From NCBI GenBank assembly GCA_016870485.1, contig VGBM01000006.1, positions 39,199-103,198 of the forward strand: a stretch of DNA of 64,000 nucleotides. Reading direction: 5' to 3'. Under the pieces are notes generated by a model. It saw nothing but the letters and a program-made list of their open reading frames with translations, was not told where the DNA came from and made no database searches. Source of the DNA: Actinomycetota bacterium (lineage in GTDB: Bacteria > Actinomycetota > Thermoleophilia > Gaiellales > F1-60-MAGs149). The translations under genes and the position numbers were made by a program. Every line of letters begins with the position of its first letter. Positions within the stretch are counted from its first letter, which is position 1. This document shows, piece after piece, positions 50,707-59,030 of the stretch.

Positions 50707-51315
50707 ATGCCGACGCCGCCGCTCGCCGTGACCGGGACGCTCGACGGGTTCGCACGCTGGATCGGGGAGGGGGCGCCGCTGCGCATCGTCCTGATCCTGC
50801 TCGCGGCGATCGTCCTGACCGTCGTCGCCCGGCGCCTGATCCGCCGCGGCGTCCGGCGCCTGATCGCGCGTGCAGCCGTCCGCCACCCAAAGCGCGCGGG
50901 CACGCAGGAGCCGGCGCTGCGCACGACGCGCATGGCCCAGCGGGCGCAGGCGATCGGCGCGCTCCTGACCGGCGTGGTCCTGCTGCTGATCTGGATCAAC
51001 GCGCTGCTCGTGGTGCTGCAGCTGATGGGCATCAACATCACGCCCCTGCTCGCCAGCGCGGGCGTGGTGGGCGTGGCGCTCGCGTTCGGGGCCCAGACCC
51101 TCGTCAAGGACTACCTGGCCGGGATCTTCATCATCATCGAGGACCAGTACGGCATCGGCGACGAGGTCCGCTTCGACGCCGTCACCGGCGTCATCGAGGA
51201 GGTCGCGCTGCGCACGACGACGGTGCGGGACCCGGACGGCGTCGTCTGGTACCTGCGCAACGGCGAGATCCTGAGCGTCGCCAACCGCTCGCAGGGCGGC
51301 GCGGACGGGGCCTAG
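50707..51315 (+). CDS. Small mechanosensitive (MscS-type) ion channel
   Basis: A 202-residue MscS-family protein, shorter than the 286-residue E. coli MscS. Two or three N-terminal membrane segments precede the pore helix TPLLASAGVVGVALAFGAQT, and the beta domain includes KDYLAGIFIIIEDQYGIGD and VIEEVALRTTTVRD, both typical. It would open on membrane stretch to release solutes. The C-terminal vestibule is reduced. It follows the alcohol dehydrogenase closely and ends in a CTAG shared with hisC. Confidence 0.9.
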   Translation: MPTPPLAVTGTLDGFARWIGEGAPLRIVLILLAAIVLTVVARRLIRRGVRRLIARAAVRHPKRAGTQEPALRTTRMAQRAQAIGALLTGVVLLLIWINALLVVLQLMGINITPLLASAGVVGVALAFGAQTLVKDYLAGIFIIIEDQYGIGDEVRFDAVTGVIEEVALRTTTVRDPDGVVWYLRNGEILSVANRSQGGADGA

Positions 51316-52427
51316 GCGCCGGCGCCGAGGACCTCGGCGATGATCGGCGCGGCGATCGCCATGTCGGCGTCGGAGCCGATCGTGATGCGGATCTGCGTCG
51401 GCGAGCCGAACGCGTTGAGCGGCCGCACGATCACGCCGCGCCGCATCAGCGCCGCCGTGGCGGCCTGGGCGTCGGGCACCCGCACGGTCAGGAAGTTGGC
51501 CACGCCCGTGGACTCGACGCCCGCCGCGGCGAGGCGCGCCCGCAGGGACTCCCGCCGGCGCGCGTTGGCCTCCGCGCGCTCGCGCAGCGCGTCCTCCTCG
51601 GCGATGGAGGCCATCGCCGCGGCGAGGCCGGCGCTCGTGACGTCGAAGGGGCCGCGGACCCGCACGGAGGCGTCGACGAGCCAGGCCGGGGCGGCCATCC
51701 AGCCGACGCGCAGCCCGGCGAGGCCGTGGATCTTCGAGAAGGTGTGCAGCACGGCGACGCGCGGGTGGCCCGCCTTGACGTACTCCTCGAGCACGTCGGG
51801 GTAGTCGTCCTCGAGGACGTACTCCGCGTAGGCCTCGTCGACGACGCAGACGACGTGCTCGGGCAGGTCGTCGACGAAGGCGCGCAGGGCGTCGCGCGAG
51901 ACGTAGGTGCCGGTCGGGTTGTTGGGGTTGCAGACGTAGACGAGCGCCGTGCGCTCGGTGATCGCCGCGCGCATCGCGTCCAGGTCGTGGACGTCGTCGC
52001 CGCGCAGCGGCACCGTCGTCGCATGCGCGGACTGCTTCTGGGCGGTGAGGGCGTACGAGACGAAGGACGGCCAGGCGTAGACGACCTCGCGGCCCGGCTC
52101 GAGGAAGGCGGAGGCGATGTACTGGATCAGCATGTCCGCCCCGGGGCCGACCGTGACCATCTCCTCCGGCAGGCCGCGGCGCTCGGCGATCGCGCGCACG
52201 AGGGGCTGCGAGTCGGGGTAGCGGTACAGCTCGCCGGCCTCGGCTTCGAGTGCCGCGCGGGCCGCGGGCAGCGGGCCCTCGGCGCCCTCGTTCGACGAGA
52301 GCTTCACGATCGGCACGCCCTCCGGCACGCCCGTCGACGCCCCCGGCACGTAGACCGCGAGGTCCGCGACGCCCGGGCGCAGGAGCACGCCGCTCGGCGC
52401 GCCCGGGATGCGGTCGGACTCGGTCAT
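51312..52427 (-). CDS. hisC: Histidinol-phosphate aminotransferase-like PLP enzyme
   Basis: A 371-residue fold-type I aminotransferase closely matching HisC. Landmarks are IVKLSSNEGAEGPLP, VYVCNPNNPTGTYVS, VVDEAYAEYV (Asp that contacts PLP) and the PLP lysine in LHTFSKIHGLAGLRVGW. NAFGSPTQIRITIG is the C-terminal arginine segment. It should transfer an amino group between glutamate and imidazole acetol phosphate, or an aromatic 2-oxo acid. It is far from other his genes, so a paralogous aromatic aminotransferase is possible. A TACGCT element precedes it by 8 bases. Confidence 0.88.
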   Translation of the reverse strand: MTESDRIPGAPSGVLLRPGVADLAVYVPGASTGVPEGVPIVKLSSNEGAEGPLPAARAALEAEAGELYRYPDSQPLVRAIAERRGLPEEMVTVGPGADMLIQYIASAFLEPGREVVYAWPSFVSYALTAQKQSAHATTVPLRGDDVHDLDAMRAAITERTALVYVCNPNNPTGTYVSRDALRAFVDDLPEHVVCVVDEAYAEYVLEDDYPDVLEEYVKAGHPRVAVLHTFSKIHGLAGLRVGWMAAPAWLVDASVRVRGPFDVTSAGLAAAMASIAEEDALRERAEANARRRESLRARLAAAGVESTGVANFLTVRVPDAQAATAALMRRGVIVRPLNAFGSPTQIRITIGSDADMAIAAPIIAEVLGAGA

Positions 52428-52435
52428 CGCGGGGG

Positions 52436-52441
52436 AGCGTA
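52436..52441 (-). promoter_or_regulatory. -10 element TACGCT of hisC-like gene
   Basis: Minus-strand TACGCT lies 8 bases before ATG 52427. Confidence 0.4.
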
Positions 52442-52473
52442 ACGCCGCTCGACTGACGAACGAGGCGCTCCGG

Positions 52474-52800
52474 TCATCCGCCGCGCCTCGCGATCCAGTC
52501 CTGCACGGCGGTCTCGATATCGGCGAGGTCGGCACTACCGGCCGCAACCCGGATCGTCAGATCGAACGCGTCGTCATCAGGGACGTCGAGGCGCACCCCG
52601 TTCAGGTCCAGGGTGACCACCGGCGCAACCCACCCGAGGCGCTCGTTGCCGTCGACGAGTGGGTGATGGGTGACGATCGAGTGCATGATCGCGGCGGCCT
52701 TCGCGACCAGGCCCGGGTACATGTCCTCCCCGTACAGGCGCGTCGCGGGCCGAAGGGTCGCCGAGGTCAGGAGCCCGCCGTCTCGCACGACCAGACCCAT
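52474..52800 (-). CDS. Doc/Fic-family toxin (type II toxin-antitoxin), start uncertain
   Basis: A Fic/Doc-fold protein with the active-site loop THHPLVDGNERLGW, in which Phe of the HPFxxGN motif is Leu, as in death-on-curing toxins. The ATG at 52800 gives 108 residues. The same frame stays open upstream to the antitoxin gene, and the segment EDAVRLLSGEDLERIASRM resembles the missing N-terminal helix, but only an ATA at 52860 overlapping the antitoxin stop is available there. Doc proteins inactivate EF-Tu by phosphorylation. It follows a ribbon-helix-helix antitoxin gene. Confidence 0.75.
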   Translation of the reverse strand: MGLVVRDGGLLTSATLRPATRLYGEDMYPGLVAKAAAIMHSIVTHHPLVDGNERLGWVAPVVTLDLNGVRLDVPDDDAFDLTIRVAAGSADLADIETAVQDWIARRGG

Positions 52801-52856
52801 GCGGGACGCGATGCGTTCGAGGTCCTCGCCGCTCAGCAGCCGGACCGCATCCTCGC

Positions 52857-53063
52857 CTATGCGCTGCCGAGTCGCCGCAGCAGGTCGTCGTAGCGGTGGA
52901 GCGCCCAGTCGAGGGACTCCTCCACCTGCACGCGCTGCCCATCCCGGACAGCCTTCTCGACGAGGGCGCGTCGCATCACCTCGGCCTTGGACAGGCCGGA
53001 CTCGGCCGCGAGAGCGTCGAGCAGCCGCTGCTCCTCGTGCGTCAGTCGGAGGTTCATAGCCAT
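52857..53063 (-). CDS. Ribbon-helix-helix antitoxin (CopG-like) partner of Doc
   Basis: A 68-residue protein. MNLRLTHEEQRLLDALAAES, KAEVMRRALVEKAV is a ribbon-helix-helix DNA-binding domain; the C-terminal half (SLDWALHRYDDLLRRLGSA) is a helix that should cover the toxin. ATG 53063 or ATG 53057 may start it. Its TAG overlaps an ATA that could start the toxin. Pairing with a downstream Fic/Doc gene is the normal order of antitoxin then toxin, and autorepression would be expected. Confidence 0.75.
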   Translation of the reverse strand: MAMNLRLTHEEQRLLDALAAESGLSKAEVMRRALVEKAVRDGQRVQVEESLDWALHRYDDLLRRLGSA

Positions 53064-53114
53064 ACGCAGATGGAACCGGAGCGGTACCGATTGCGCATGA
53101 CGCTGGATCACCGG

Positions 53115-53120
53115 TAGCAT
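53115..53120 (+). promoter_or_regulatory. -10 element TAGCAT of the crotonase gene
   Basis: TAGCAT lies 6 bases before ATG 53127; leaderless spacing. Confidence 0.55.
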
Positions 53121-53126
53121 CGTCCC

Positions 53127-53960
53127 ATGTCCGACGACCTCGTCCTCTACGAGCGCCGCGGCCCGTCCGCGTGGATCACGCTCAACCGCCCCGCCAAGCT
53201 CAACGCGATGACGTACGAGCTCGTCGACCAGTTGGAGGCGGCGATCGACCGCGCCGAGGCCGACGACGAGGTGCGCGTGGTCGTAGTGCGCGGCGCGGGC
53301 CGCGCCTTCTGCGCCGGCTACGACCTCGAGCAGGAGGCCGCCAAGCTCGCGCCCACGATCACCGAGTGGCACGAGGCGCTGGCCCGCGACGTCGCGGTCA
53401 CGATGCGCCTGTGGGGCCTCTCGAAGCCCACCATCGCCGCCGTCCACGGCTGGTGCCTGGCGGGCGGCATGGAGGTCGCGATGGCCTGCGACCTGATGAT
53501 CTGCACGGACGACGCGCGCTTCGGCGAGCCGGAGGTGCGCTACGGCTCGGGCCCGGTCACGCTCCTGATGCCGTTCCTGCTCGGCGAGCGCCGCACCCGC
53601 GAGCTGCTCCTGACCGGCGACACGATCGACGCCGCCACGGCCCTCGACTGGGGCCTCGCCAACCGCGTCGTCCCCGCCGACCGGCTCGAGGACGAGGTGG
53701 CGGAGTGGGTGGCGCGGATCGCCCCGACGCCCCTGCGCGTCCTGCAGCTGACGAAGCAGGCCCTCAACCGGGCCCAGAAGGCCGCCGGCCTGCTCGAGGC
53801 GGTCGAGGCCAACCTCGACCTCTCGGCCATGCTCAACGGCGCCCAGACGCCCGAGCAGGAGGCCTTCGACGAGCTCGTCCGGTCCGAGGGCCTGAAGGCC
53901 GCGCTCGCCTGGCGCGACACGCGCTACGGCGAGATCCTCGGCGAGCTCGGCCGGGGCTGA
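53127..53960 (+). CDS. Enoyl-CoA hydratase/isomerase family (crotonase) protein
   Basis: A 277-residue crotonase-fold protein. AFCAGYDLEQEA contains the first oxyanion-hole strand, and AAVHGWCLAGGMEVAMACDL the second, both well conserved. The catalytic Glu position near EPEVRYGSGPVTLLMPF differs from the classical pair of glutamates, so the reaction cannot be fixed: hydration, isomerisation or hydrolysis of an acyl-CoA. It is a single gene. Confidence 0.9.
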   Translation: MSDDLVLYERRGPSAWITLNRPAKLNAMTYELVDQLEAAIDRAEADDEVRVVVVRGAGRAFCAGYDLEQEAAKLAPTITEWHEALARDVAVTMRLWGLSKPTIAAVHGWCLAGGMEVAMACDLMICTDDARFGEPEVRYGSGPVTLLMPFLLGERRTRELLLTGDTIDAATALDWGLANRVVPADRLEDEVAEWVARIAPTPLRVLQLTKQALNRAQKAAGLLEAVEANLDLSAMLNGAQTPEQEAFDELVRSEGLKAALAWRDTRYGEILGELGRG

Positions 53961-54102
53961 GCCCCCGTCGGGGCGAAGCCGACGCGGCGCTCCGACCGCG
54001 GTGCGGGACGGGTCAGCGCGGCACGCGCCTCCGCGCTCGCGACCGGTGCCGCATCGTGCTCGGCCTGACGCGGCGAATCGTCGTGATGTCCACAACAACG
54101 AG

Positions 54103-54176
54103 TGGGCGGTGAGGGACTCGAACCCGCGACCCCCTGCGTGTAAAGCAGGTGCTCTAACCAGCTGAGCTAACCGCCC
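54103..54176 (-). tRNA. tRNA-Val (anticodon UAC)
   Basis: On the minus strand GGGCGGT pairs with the ACCGCCC acceptor; the anticodon stem CCTGC/GCAGG encloses TTTACAC, giving anticodon TAC. The T-arm GCGGG/CCCTC-like around TTCGAGT is present. Length 74 bases with discriminator A and no encoded CCA. Confidence 0.95.
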
Positions 54177-54237
54177 GCGAGGGCCATGCTACCGCCGCCG
54201 CGGCAGGGGGAAGCGCGGTGCGCGGCGAAGACAGCGC

Positions 54238-54787
54238 ATGGAGAGCCCATCGCTCGGTCAGCGCCTCTACGCCTACCTGCCGCTGAAGGGCGCGAACATC
54301 TCGCCGATCGATATCGTCGGGTCCGCGATCGCGATCGGCGTGCTGCTCTACCCGAACCGCCTGACGATGGATCGGATGTCCGAGCCGCTCTACGTGGCGC
54401 CGCTGGCGGCCTCGATCGCGATCTCTTCATCCAGCCCGGGATGTCCGTCGCGCGGTCCTGGAACGTGATCGCCGGGCAGTTCCGCTCGGCGACCGTCGGT
54501 CTGGCCTGCGTCTTCGTGCTCGGCGACCATCTTGAGATCGCCGCGATGGCGGCGCTCGCGCTGGCGCTCGTGGTGATGCGGGCCTTCCACTGCCTGCATC
54601 CGCCGGCCTGCGCGACCGCGCTGATCCTCGTCGTCACCCCGGTGGTGCACGACGTGAAGTTCCTGTTTTCCCCGTGCTGTTCGGGGCGATCGTCGTCGTG
54701 CTGATCGCGTGGGCCGTGCACCTCGTCGAGGAGCGCCTGCCGCACAGCTGGTGGGGCAGGCGGCAGCCGCCGGCTCCGTCCGCCTAG
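54238..54787 (+). pseudogene. HPP family membrane protein, disrupted by two frameshifts
   Basis: Three short frames joined in order read as one HPP-family protein. Frame 1 runs from ATG 54238 (IDIVGSAIAIGVLLYPNR, then LYVAPLAASIAI), frame 2 resumes near 54423 (FIQPGMSVARSWNVIAGQ, then FHCLHPPACATALIL), frame 3 resumes near 54668 (PVLFGAIVVVLIAWAVHLVE) and ends at TAG 54785-54787. Each junction is explained by one missing base. The HPP motif itself (HCLHPPACA) survives. Either a decaying gene or two assembly errors; the second break lies in a T-run. Its stop shares CTAG with fprA. Confidence 0.75.
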
Positions 54788-56148
54788 CGCTTCGCCAGCA
54801 GATCCTCCCACGAGCAGAGCTTGACTCGGGGACGCCCGTGGGGCTCCCCGAGCGCGCGCTCGTGGGCGTCGACCGCCCGCCAGTGGCCGTACCCGATCGC
54901 GTCGGGGCGGCGGTCGGCGATCAGGGCCTCGACGGCGTCGGCCGCGGACTCGGCCGGGGCGGGCAGCAGTCCGGCGGCGAGGTCCGCGAGGACGGCGTCG
55001 GCGGTCTCGACGGCGTCCTTCTTGTTGGTGCCGATGACGCCGCTCGGGCCGCGCTTGATCCAGCCCGTGCAGTAGACGCCCGGGACGGGCCTGCCGTCCG
55101 CGTCGAGGGCGCGGCCGTCGGCGTGGGGGATCGTGCAGCGGCGCTCGTCGAAGGGCACGCCCTCGACGGGCAGGCCGCGGTAGCCGACGCTGCGCAGGAC
55201 GAGCCCGCACGGGATCGTCTCGGTCTCGTCGGTGGCCTCGGCCCGCAGCGTGCCGTCGTCCGTGCGCTCGAGGCGGTTGCGCACCAGCACGATCTCCTCG
55301 ACCCGGCCGTCGCCGCGGATCTCGACGGGCGAGACGAGGTAGCGCAGCGTGACCGAGCGCGGCCTTGCGGTGCGGGTGCGCTGCGCGTACTCGAGCACGG
55401 TCTCGACGTTGCGCCGGTCGGGCTGGGCGGCGGCGGGGAGGTCCGCGGCGCTGAGCGGGTCGAGCGCGGCCTCGGCCGGGTCGACGACGACGTCGGCGAT
55501 CTGGAGCTCGCCGAGCTCGAGCAGCTCGGGGTTCGTGTAGGCGGCCTGCAGGGGCCCGCGCCGTCCCGCGATCACGACGTCGCGGACCCCGGAGCCGGCG
55601 AAGGCGGCGATCGCGTGGTCGGCCGTGTCCGTGGGGGCGAGCTCCTCGGGGGCCAGGACCAGCATGCGCGCGACATCGACGGCGACGTTGCCGTTGCCGA
55701 TCACGACGGCGCGCTCGACGGACAGGTCCGGGGCGAGGTCGCGGAAGTCGGGGTGGCCGTTGTACCAGGCCACGAAGGCGGTGGCGGGGATCGAGCCGGG
55801 CAGGTCCTCGCCCGGGATGCCCATCCGCCGATCGGCCTGCGCGCCGTACGCGTAGACGACGGCGTCGTAGTGGCGCATCAGATCCTCGTGCGTCACGTCG
55901 CGGCCGACCTCGACGTTGCCGAACATCCGGAAGCCGGGCTTCTCGGCGATCCTCTCGAACACCTTCGAGACGGCCTTGATCTTCGGGTGGTCGGGGGCGA
56001 CGCCGCCGCGCACGAGCCCCCACGGGGTCGGCAGGCGGTCGTACAGGTCGACCTCCACGGGGACGTCCGCGTCGAGCAGGTGGCCCGTCGCGTAGAAGCC
56101 GGCCGGGCCGGCGCCGACCACGGCGATGCGGTGGGGTCGGTCGCTCAC
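54784..56148 (-). CDS. fprA: Ferredoxin/adrenodoxin-NADP reductase (FprA-like)
   Basis: A 454-residue FAD enzyme of the adrenodoxin-reductase family. Motifs: FAD site AVVGAGPAGFYATGHLL, then YDRLPTPWGLVRGGVAPDHP, the NADP-binding VVIGNGNVAVDVARMLV with a following IAGRRGPLQAAYTN, and the C-terminal TGWIKRGPSGVIGTNKKDA. It transfers electrons between NADPH and ferredoxin, for example for P450 or Rieske oxygenases. GTG 56148 has a TACGGT element 6 bases upstream. The Rieske oxygenase at the window's end would need such a reductase, though no direct link is visible. Confidence 0.93.
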   Translation of the reverse strand: MSDRPHRIAVVGAGPAGFYATGHLLDADVPVEVDLYDRLPTPWGLVRGGVAPDHPKIKAVSKVFERIAEKPGFRMFGNVEVGRDVTHEDLMRHYDAVVYAYGAQADRRMGIPGEDLPGSIPATAFVAWYNGHPDFRDLAPDLSVERAVVIGNGNVAVDVARMLVLAPEELAPTDTADHAIAAFAGSGVRDVVIAGRRGPLQAAYTNPELLELGELQIADVVVDPAEAALDPLSAADLPAAAQPDRRNVETVLEYAQRTRTARPRSVTLRYLVSPVEIRGDGRVEEIVLVRNRLERTDDGTLRAEATDETETIPCGLVLRSVGYRGLPVEGVPFDERRCTIPHADGRALDADGRPVPGVYCTGWIKRGPSGVIGTNKKDAVETADAVLADLAAGLLPAPAESAADAVEALIADRRPDAIGYGHWRAVDAHERALGEPHGRPRVKLCSWEDLLAKR

Positions 56149-56154
56149 GCGGGC

Positions 56155-56160
56155 ACCGTA
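56155..56160 (-). promoter_or_regulatory. -10 element TACGGT of fprA
   Basis: Minus-strand TACGGT lies 6 bases before GTG 56148; leaderless spacing. Confidence 0.55.
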
Positions 56161-56168
56161 GCGCGGCG

Positions 56169-56879
56169 CTAGGCGGCGATGCGCAGGGGCGCGACGGCCC
56201 CCGCGGGGTCGTACGCGTGCAGCTCCGTGCCGTGCGCGCGGAGCCAGTCGTGGGCGTCGCGCCAGTCGGGCCGGAGCCCCTCGAGGGACGCCCAGAAGCC
56301 GGCGCCGTGGTCGAGGTGCGTGAGGTGGCAGAGCTCGTGCACGACGACGTAGTCGAGGACCGCGAACGGGGCGAGCAGGAGCCGCCACGACAGCGAGACG
56401 GTGCCCGTGCGCGAGCAGGAGCCCCAGCGCGAGCGGCCGTCGGCGATGCGCAGCGCGGCGGGGTGCGGCTCGGGCAGGTCGACGACGAGGGCCTGGGCCA
56501 CGGTGCGCGCGTGCTCGCGGTACCAGCGCTCCACGAGCCGGCCTGCGTCCCCCGCGGACGGGGCGGCGATCACGACGCGGTCGTCGGTCGCGAGGATCCG
56601 GCCGCGCTCGGCGTGGCGGACCGACAGGGGCACCGCGACCCCGTGGCGCCAGACCACGCCCGGTCGGTCGAGGCCGAGCACGCGCCGCTCGAGCCGGGCG
56701 TGCTGCTCGGCGATCCAGGCCCGGTGCGTGCGCACCAGCGCGCGCGCCGCGTCGTCGCCGCCGCGGGCGGGCAGCACGAGCTCGACGCCGGCGCCCGGGT
56801 TGGCGACGAGGCGCGCCCGTCGCGCGCGCGGGCTGCGGCGCACCGCGACCTCGATCCCGTCGACCACCAGCGCGTCCAC
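56169..56879 (-). CDS. YgjP/SprT-like metallopeptidase (DUF45, M48-type)
   Basis: A 236-residue zinc metallopeptidase-like protein. The zinc-binding HELCH lies in YVVVHELCHLTHLDHG, with the third ligand from the following H-x-x-H region. RWGSCSRTGTVSLSWRLLLAP is a strong signature of the YgjP-like family. The N-terminal half is a beta domain. The biological substrate is unknown. It probably starts at GTG 56879; upstream sequence lacks coding character in this frame. Confidence 0.87.
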   Translation of the reverse strand: MDALVVDGIEVAVRRSPRARRARLVANPGAGVELVLPARGGDDAARALVRTHRAWIAEQHARLERRVLGLDRPGVVWRHGVAVPLSVRHAERGRILATDDRVVIAAPSAGDAGRLVERWYREHARTVAQALVVDLPEPHPAALRIADGRSRWGSCSRTGTVSLSWRLLLAPFAVLDYVVVHELCHLTHLDHGAGFWASLEGLRPDWRDAHDWLRAHGTELHAYDPAGAVAPLRIAA

Positions 56880-56950
56880 CGGCCGAAGGATTCCGCGCGG
56901 GTCGGACGCCCCCGTGCGGGGAACCCCGCACCAGCGGACCCGGACCGTGA

Positions 56951-56956
56951 GATGAT
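56951..56956 (+). promoter_or_regulatory. -10-like element GATGAT of the secreted-protein gene
   Basis: GATGAT lies 6 bases before ATG 56963. It favours that start over the internal ATGs. Confidence 0.35.
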
Positions 56957-56962
56957 GAGGCC

Positions 56963-58399
56963 ATGGCGGTGGCCCCGGACACCCGGCTCGCGACCCGTGG
57001 GGCGCGTCAGATCGCCCAGGCTAGCGCGTCTGCACAGATGAAAGCCCTGCCTTCCGGGCCCGATTCGATGCGCCGTCGCCGCCTCTCCATCTCCCTGCTT
57101 TTGCCGGTCTTGCTCGCGACCGCCGGGTGGGCCGACGCCCGGCCGGAGGGCCGCGCGACGGAGATCCGCTTGGCCGCGACCCGCGCGATGTGCGCCGACG
57201 GACGGCCCGTGCTGGAGCTGCGCCTGGCCGGCCTTCGCGGAGCGACCCGCGTACGCGTCGTCGCCCGCGACGCCAACGACGGCGCGCGCCTCGGCGGAGT
57301 CGCCTCGCGCCCGCGCGGCGACCGGGCGAGGCTGGTAGTGCCGCTCTCGCTCGGGCCGGACGGCTGCGCCCTGGTCGATGACGTGCGGATCGCCCTGGCC
57401 GCACGCGTCACCGGGCGCGGCGGCCCGACTGCGCTCCGCGCCGTGCTCGGCCCGCCGCCCTCACCGGCGGCCGGTCCGGTTGGCGAGGCGCCTGCGGCGA
57501 AGGCACCGGTCGCCGCGCCGGCTGGCTCGCCGCTCCCGCCAGCGGTCGAACCGGTCGCCGGGACGCCTGCCGCGGAGCCACCGGCCGCTGCGCCGGCCGG
57601 TCCGCGTCGCGCCGTAGCGACCCGCTGGCAGGCGCTCGGCGCGGTCGGCGCGCCGGTGCGTGAGGCCTCCGGCCTCGTCCAGAGCGTCCGCAACCCGGGC
57701 GTCTGGTGGACCCACGACGACTCGGGCGGCGCCGCCGCGCTCTACGCGATCGACAGCGCGGGAGCGGTCGTCGCGACGCTGCCCCTGGCCGGCGCGACGA
57801 ACCGCGACTGGGAGGACCTCGCGCTCGGGCCCGGGCCGATCGCCGGGACGCCCTACCTGTATGTCGGCGACATCGGCGACAACGCGGCGGTGCGCCCGTC
57901 GGTCCGCGTCTACCGCGTCGAGGAGCCGCGGCTGGACGGGGTGGCCGCCGGCACGACGCTGCCGGCCGCCCCGACCGGCGTCGCCGTGCTTGCCTACGAG
58001 GACGGTGCCCGCGACGCAGAGTCGCTGGTCGTCGACCCCGGCTCCGGCGAGCTCTGGGTGATCACCAAGCGCGAGGCGCAGTCGCGGGCCTACCGCGCCG
58101 GGGTGCCGCCCTTCCTCGGCGAGGCGACGACCCTGCGCCTGCATGCGACGCTGCCGTTCGGCGGCGCGGTCGCGGCGGACGTCTGTGCCGACGGCCAGAC
58201 GGTGCTGGTCAAGACGTACGGCGCGATCCGTGCCTTCGTCGCCGACGCGGGCATCGCCGCCGCGCTGCGCGCCGCCCCCGCGGAGCGCCTCCACGTCGTG
58301 GAGCCGCAGGGCGAGTCGATCGCCGCCGCGCCTGACTGCTCCGGCTACGCGACCCTCTCGGAGGGCGTCGGCCAGCCGCTCCTCGTCTACGCCGAGTAG
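56963..58399 (+). CDS. Secreted protein, probable beta-propeller-like
   Basis: About 478 residues. A signal peptide is recognised in the arginine-rich MRRRRLSISLLLPVLLATAG near residue 36, giving a start at 57068 as an alternative (444 residues); ATG 56963 has a -10 element 6 bases upstream but leaves a long n-region. The N-terminal domain (about 100 residues, two Cys) is followed by a Pro/Ala linker and a C-terminal domain with WTHDDSGGAAALYAIDS, TNRDWEDLALGPG and YVGDIGDN repeats, suggesting a beta-propeller. Codon use near the start is less biased than neighbours. Function unknown. Confidence 0.7.
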   Translation: MAVAPDTRLATRGARQIAQASASAQMKALPSGPDSMRRRRLSISLLLPVLLATAGWADARPEGRATEIRLAATRAMCADGRPVLELRLAGLRGATRVRVVARDANDGARLGGVASRPRGDRARLVVPLSLGPDGCALVDDVRIALAARVTGRGGPTALRAVLGPPPSPAAGPVGEAPAAKAPVAAPAGSPLPPAVEPVAGTPAAEPPAAAPAGPRRAVATRWQALGAVGAPVREASGLVQSVRNPGVWWTHDDSGGAAALYAIDSAGAVVATLPLAGATNRDWEDLALGPGPIAGTPYLYVGDIGDNAAVRPSVRVYRVEEPRLDGVAAGTTLPAAPTGVAVLAYEDGARDAESLVVDPGSGELWVITKREAQSRAYRAGVPPFLGEATTLRLHATLPFGGAVAADVCADGQTVLVKTYGAIRAFVADAGIAAALRAAPAERLHVVEPQGESIAAAPDCSGYATLSEGVGQPLLVYAE

Positions 58400-58523
58400 C
58401 CGGCCCGCCGGCCCGACTGCGCGGAGGGCGTGGTGGCCGCGGTGCGCCCCGCCCGCCGCGCCCACGGGTCGGCGTTGGCCACGTCGGTCTCGCGGACGGC
58501 AGTTCGCCTACCGACGCCCGAAG

Positions 58524-58596
58524 TACCCCCAGCGGGATTCGAACCCGCGTAGCCGCCGTGAAAGGGCGGAGGCCTAGGCCGCTAGCCGATGGGGGC
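58524..58596 (-). tRNA. tRNA-Glu (anticodon UUC)
   Basis: On the minus strand GCCCCCA pairs with TGGGGGT as the acceptor. The anticodon stem CCGCC/GGCGG encloses CTTTCAC, giving anticodon TTC. A T-arm GCGGG/CCCGC around TTCGAAT is intact. Length 73 bases, discriminator A, no encoded CCA. Confidence 0.95.
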
Positions 58597-58658
58597 GATC
58601 CCCCGGAGGATAGCCCGCGGGTGCGGGCCGCCCCGCCGGCCCCATCCGACGCGCCTCG

Positions 58659-58664
58659 TAGCCT
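58659..58664 (+). promoter_or_regulatory. -10 element TAGCCT of the zinc-ribbon gene
   Basis: TAGCCT lies 9 bases before ATG 58674. Confidence 0.4.
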
Positions 58665-58673
58665 TCGCCGCAG

Positions 58674-59021
58674 ATGGACCGCCCCGACCGGCTCACCGGC
58701 AATGCGGACACCGCCCTCGAGGTGTGCCGCTCCTGCCCCTCCCGGCTCGTGCAGCCCGTGCAGTGGCGGCGGCTCGGCGACGACCTCTGGGAGATCGACC
58801 TGCGCTGCCCCGACTGCGGCGCCACGGCGCGCGAGTTCGTGCCCAAGGATGCCGTCGCGCGCTACGACCAGGTCATGCGCCGGGCCCGACAGGTGCTGGA
58901 GCGCCACCTCGAGGCGATCGAGCGCGTCGACATGGGCGCGGACCGCGCCCCGTACGGCGACCCGCCCCCGGACCTCCGGATCCTGCCCGAGGAGCCCGGA
59001 CCGGCGGCCGACGCCGCCTAG
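58674..59021 (+). CDS. Small zinc-ribbon protein
   Basis: A 115-residue protein with two cysteine pairs, CRSC and CPDC, spaced about 27 residues apart around WRRLGDDLWEIDLR, which would form a zinc ribbon. A helical segment (VARYDQVMRRARQVLERHLE) and an acidic, proline-rich tail follow. No family is recognised. It lies just upstream of a protein kinase gene that has its own -10 element. Confidence 0.7.
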   Translation: MDRPDRLTGNADTALEVCRSCPSRLVQPVQWRRLGDDLWEIDLRCPDCGATAREFVPKDAVARYDQVMRRARQVLERHLEAIERVDMGADRAPYGDPPPDLRILPEEPGPAADAA

Positions 59022-59024
59022 GCT
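59019..59024 (+). promoter_or_regulatory. -10 element TAGGCT of the kinase gene
   Basis: TAGGCT overlaps the end of the zinc-ribbon gene (its TAG stop) and lies 6 bases before ATG 59031; leaderless spacing. Confidence 0.55.
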
Positions 59025-59030
59025 TCCGGC

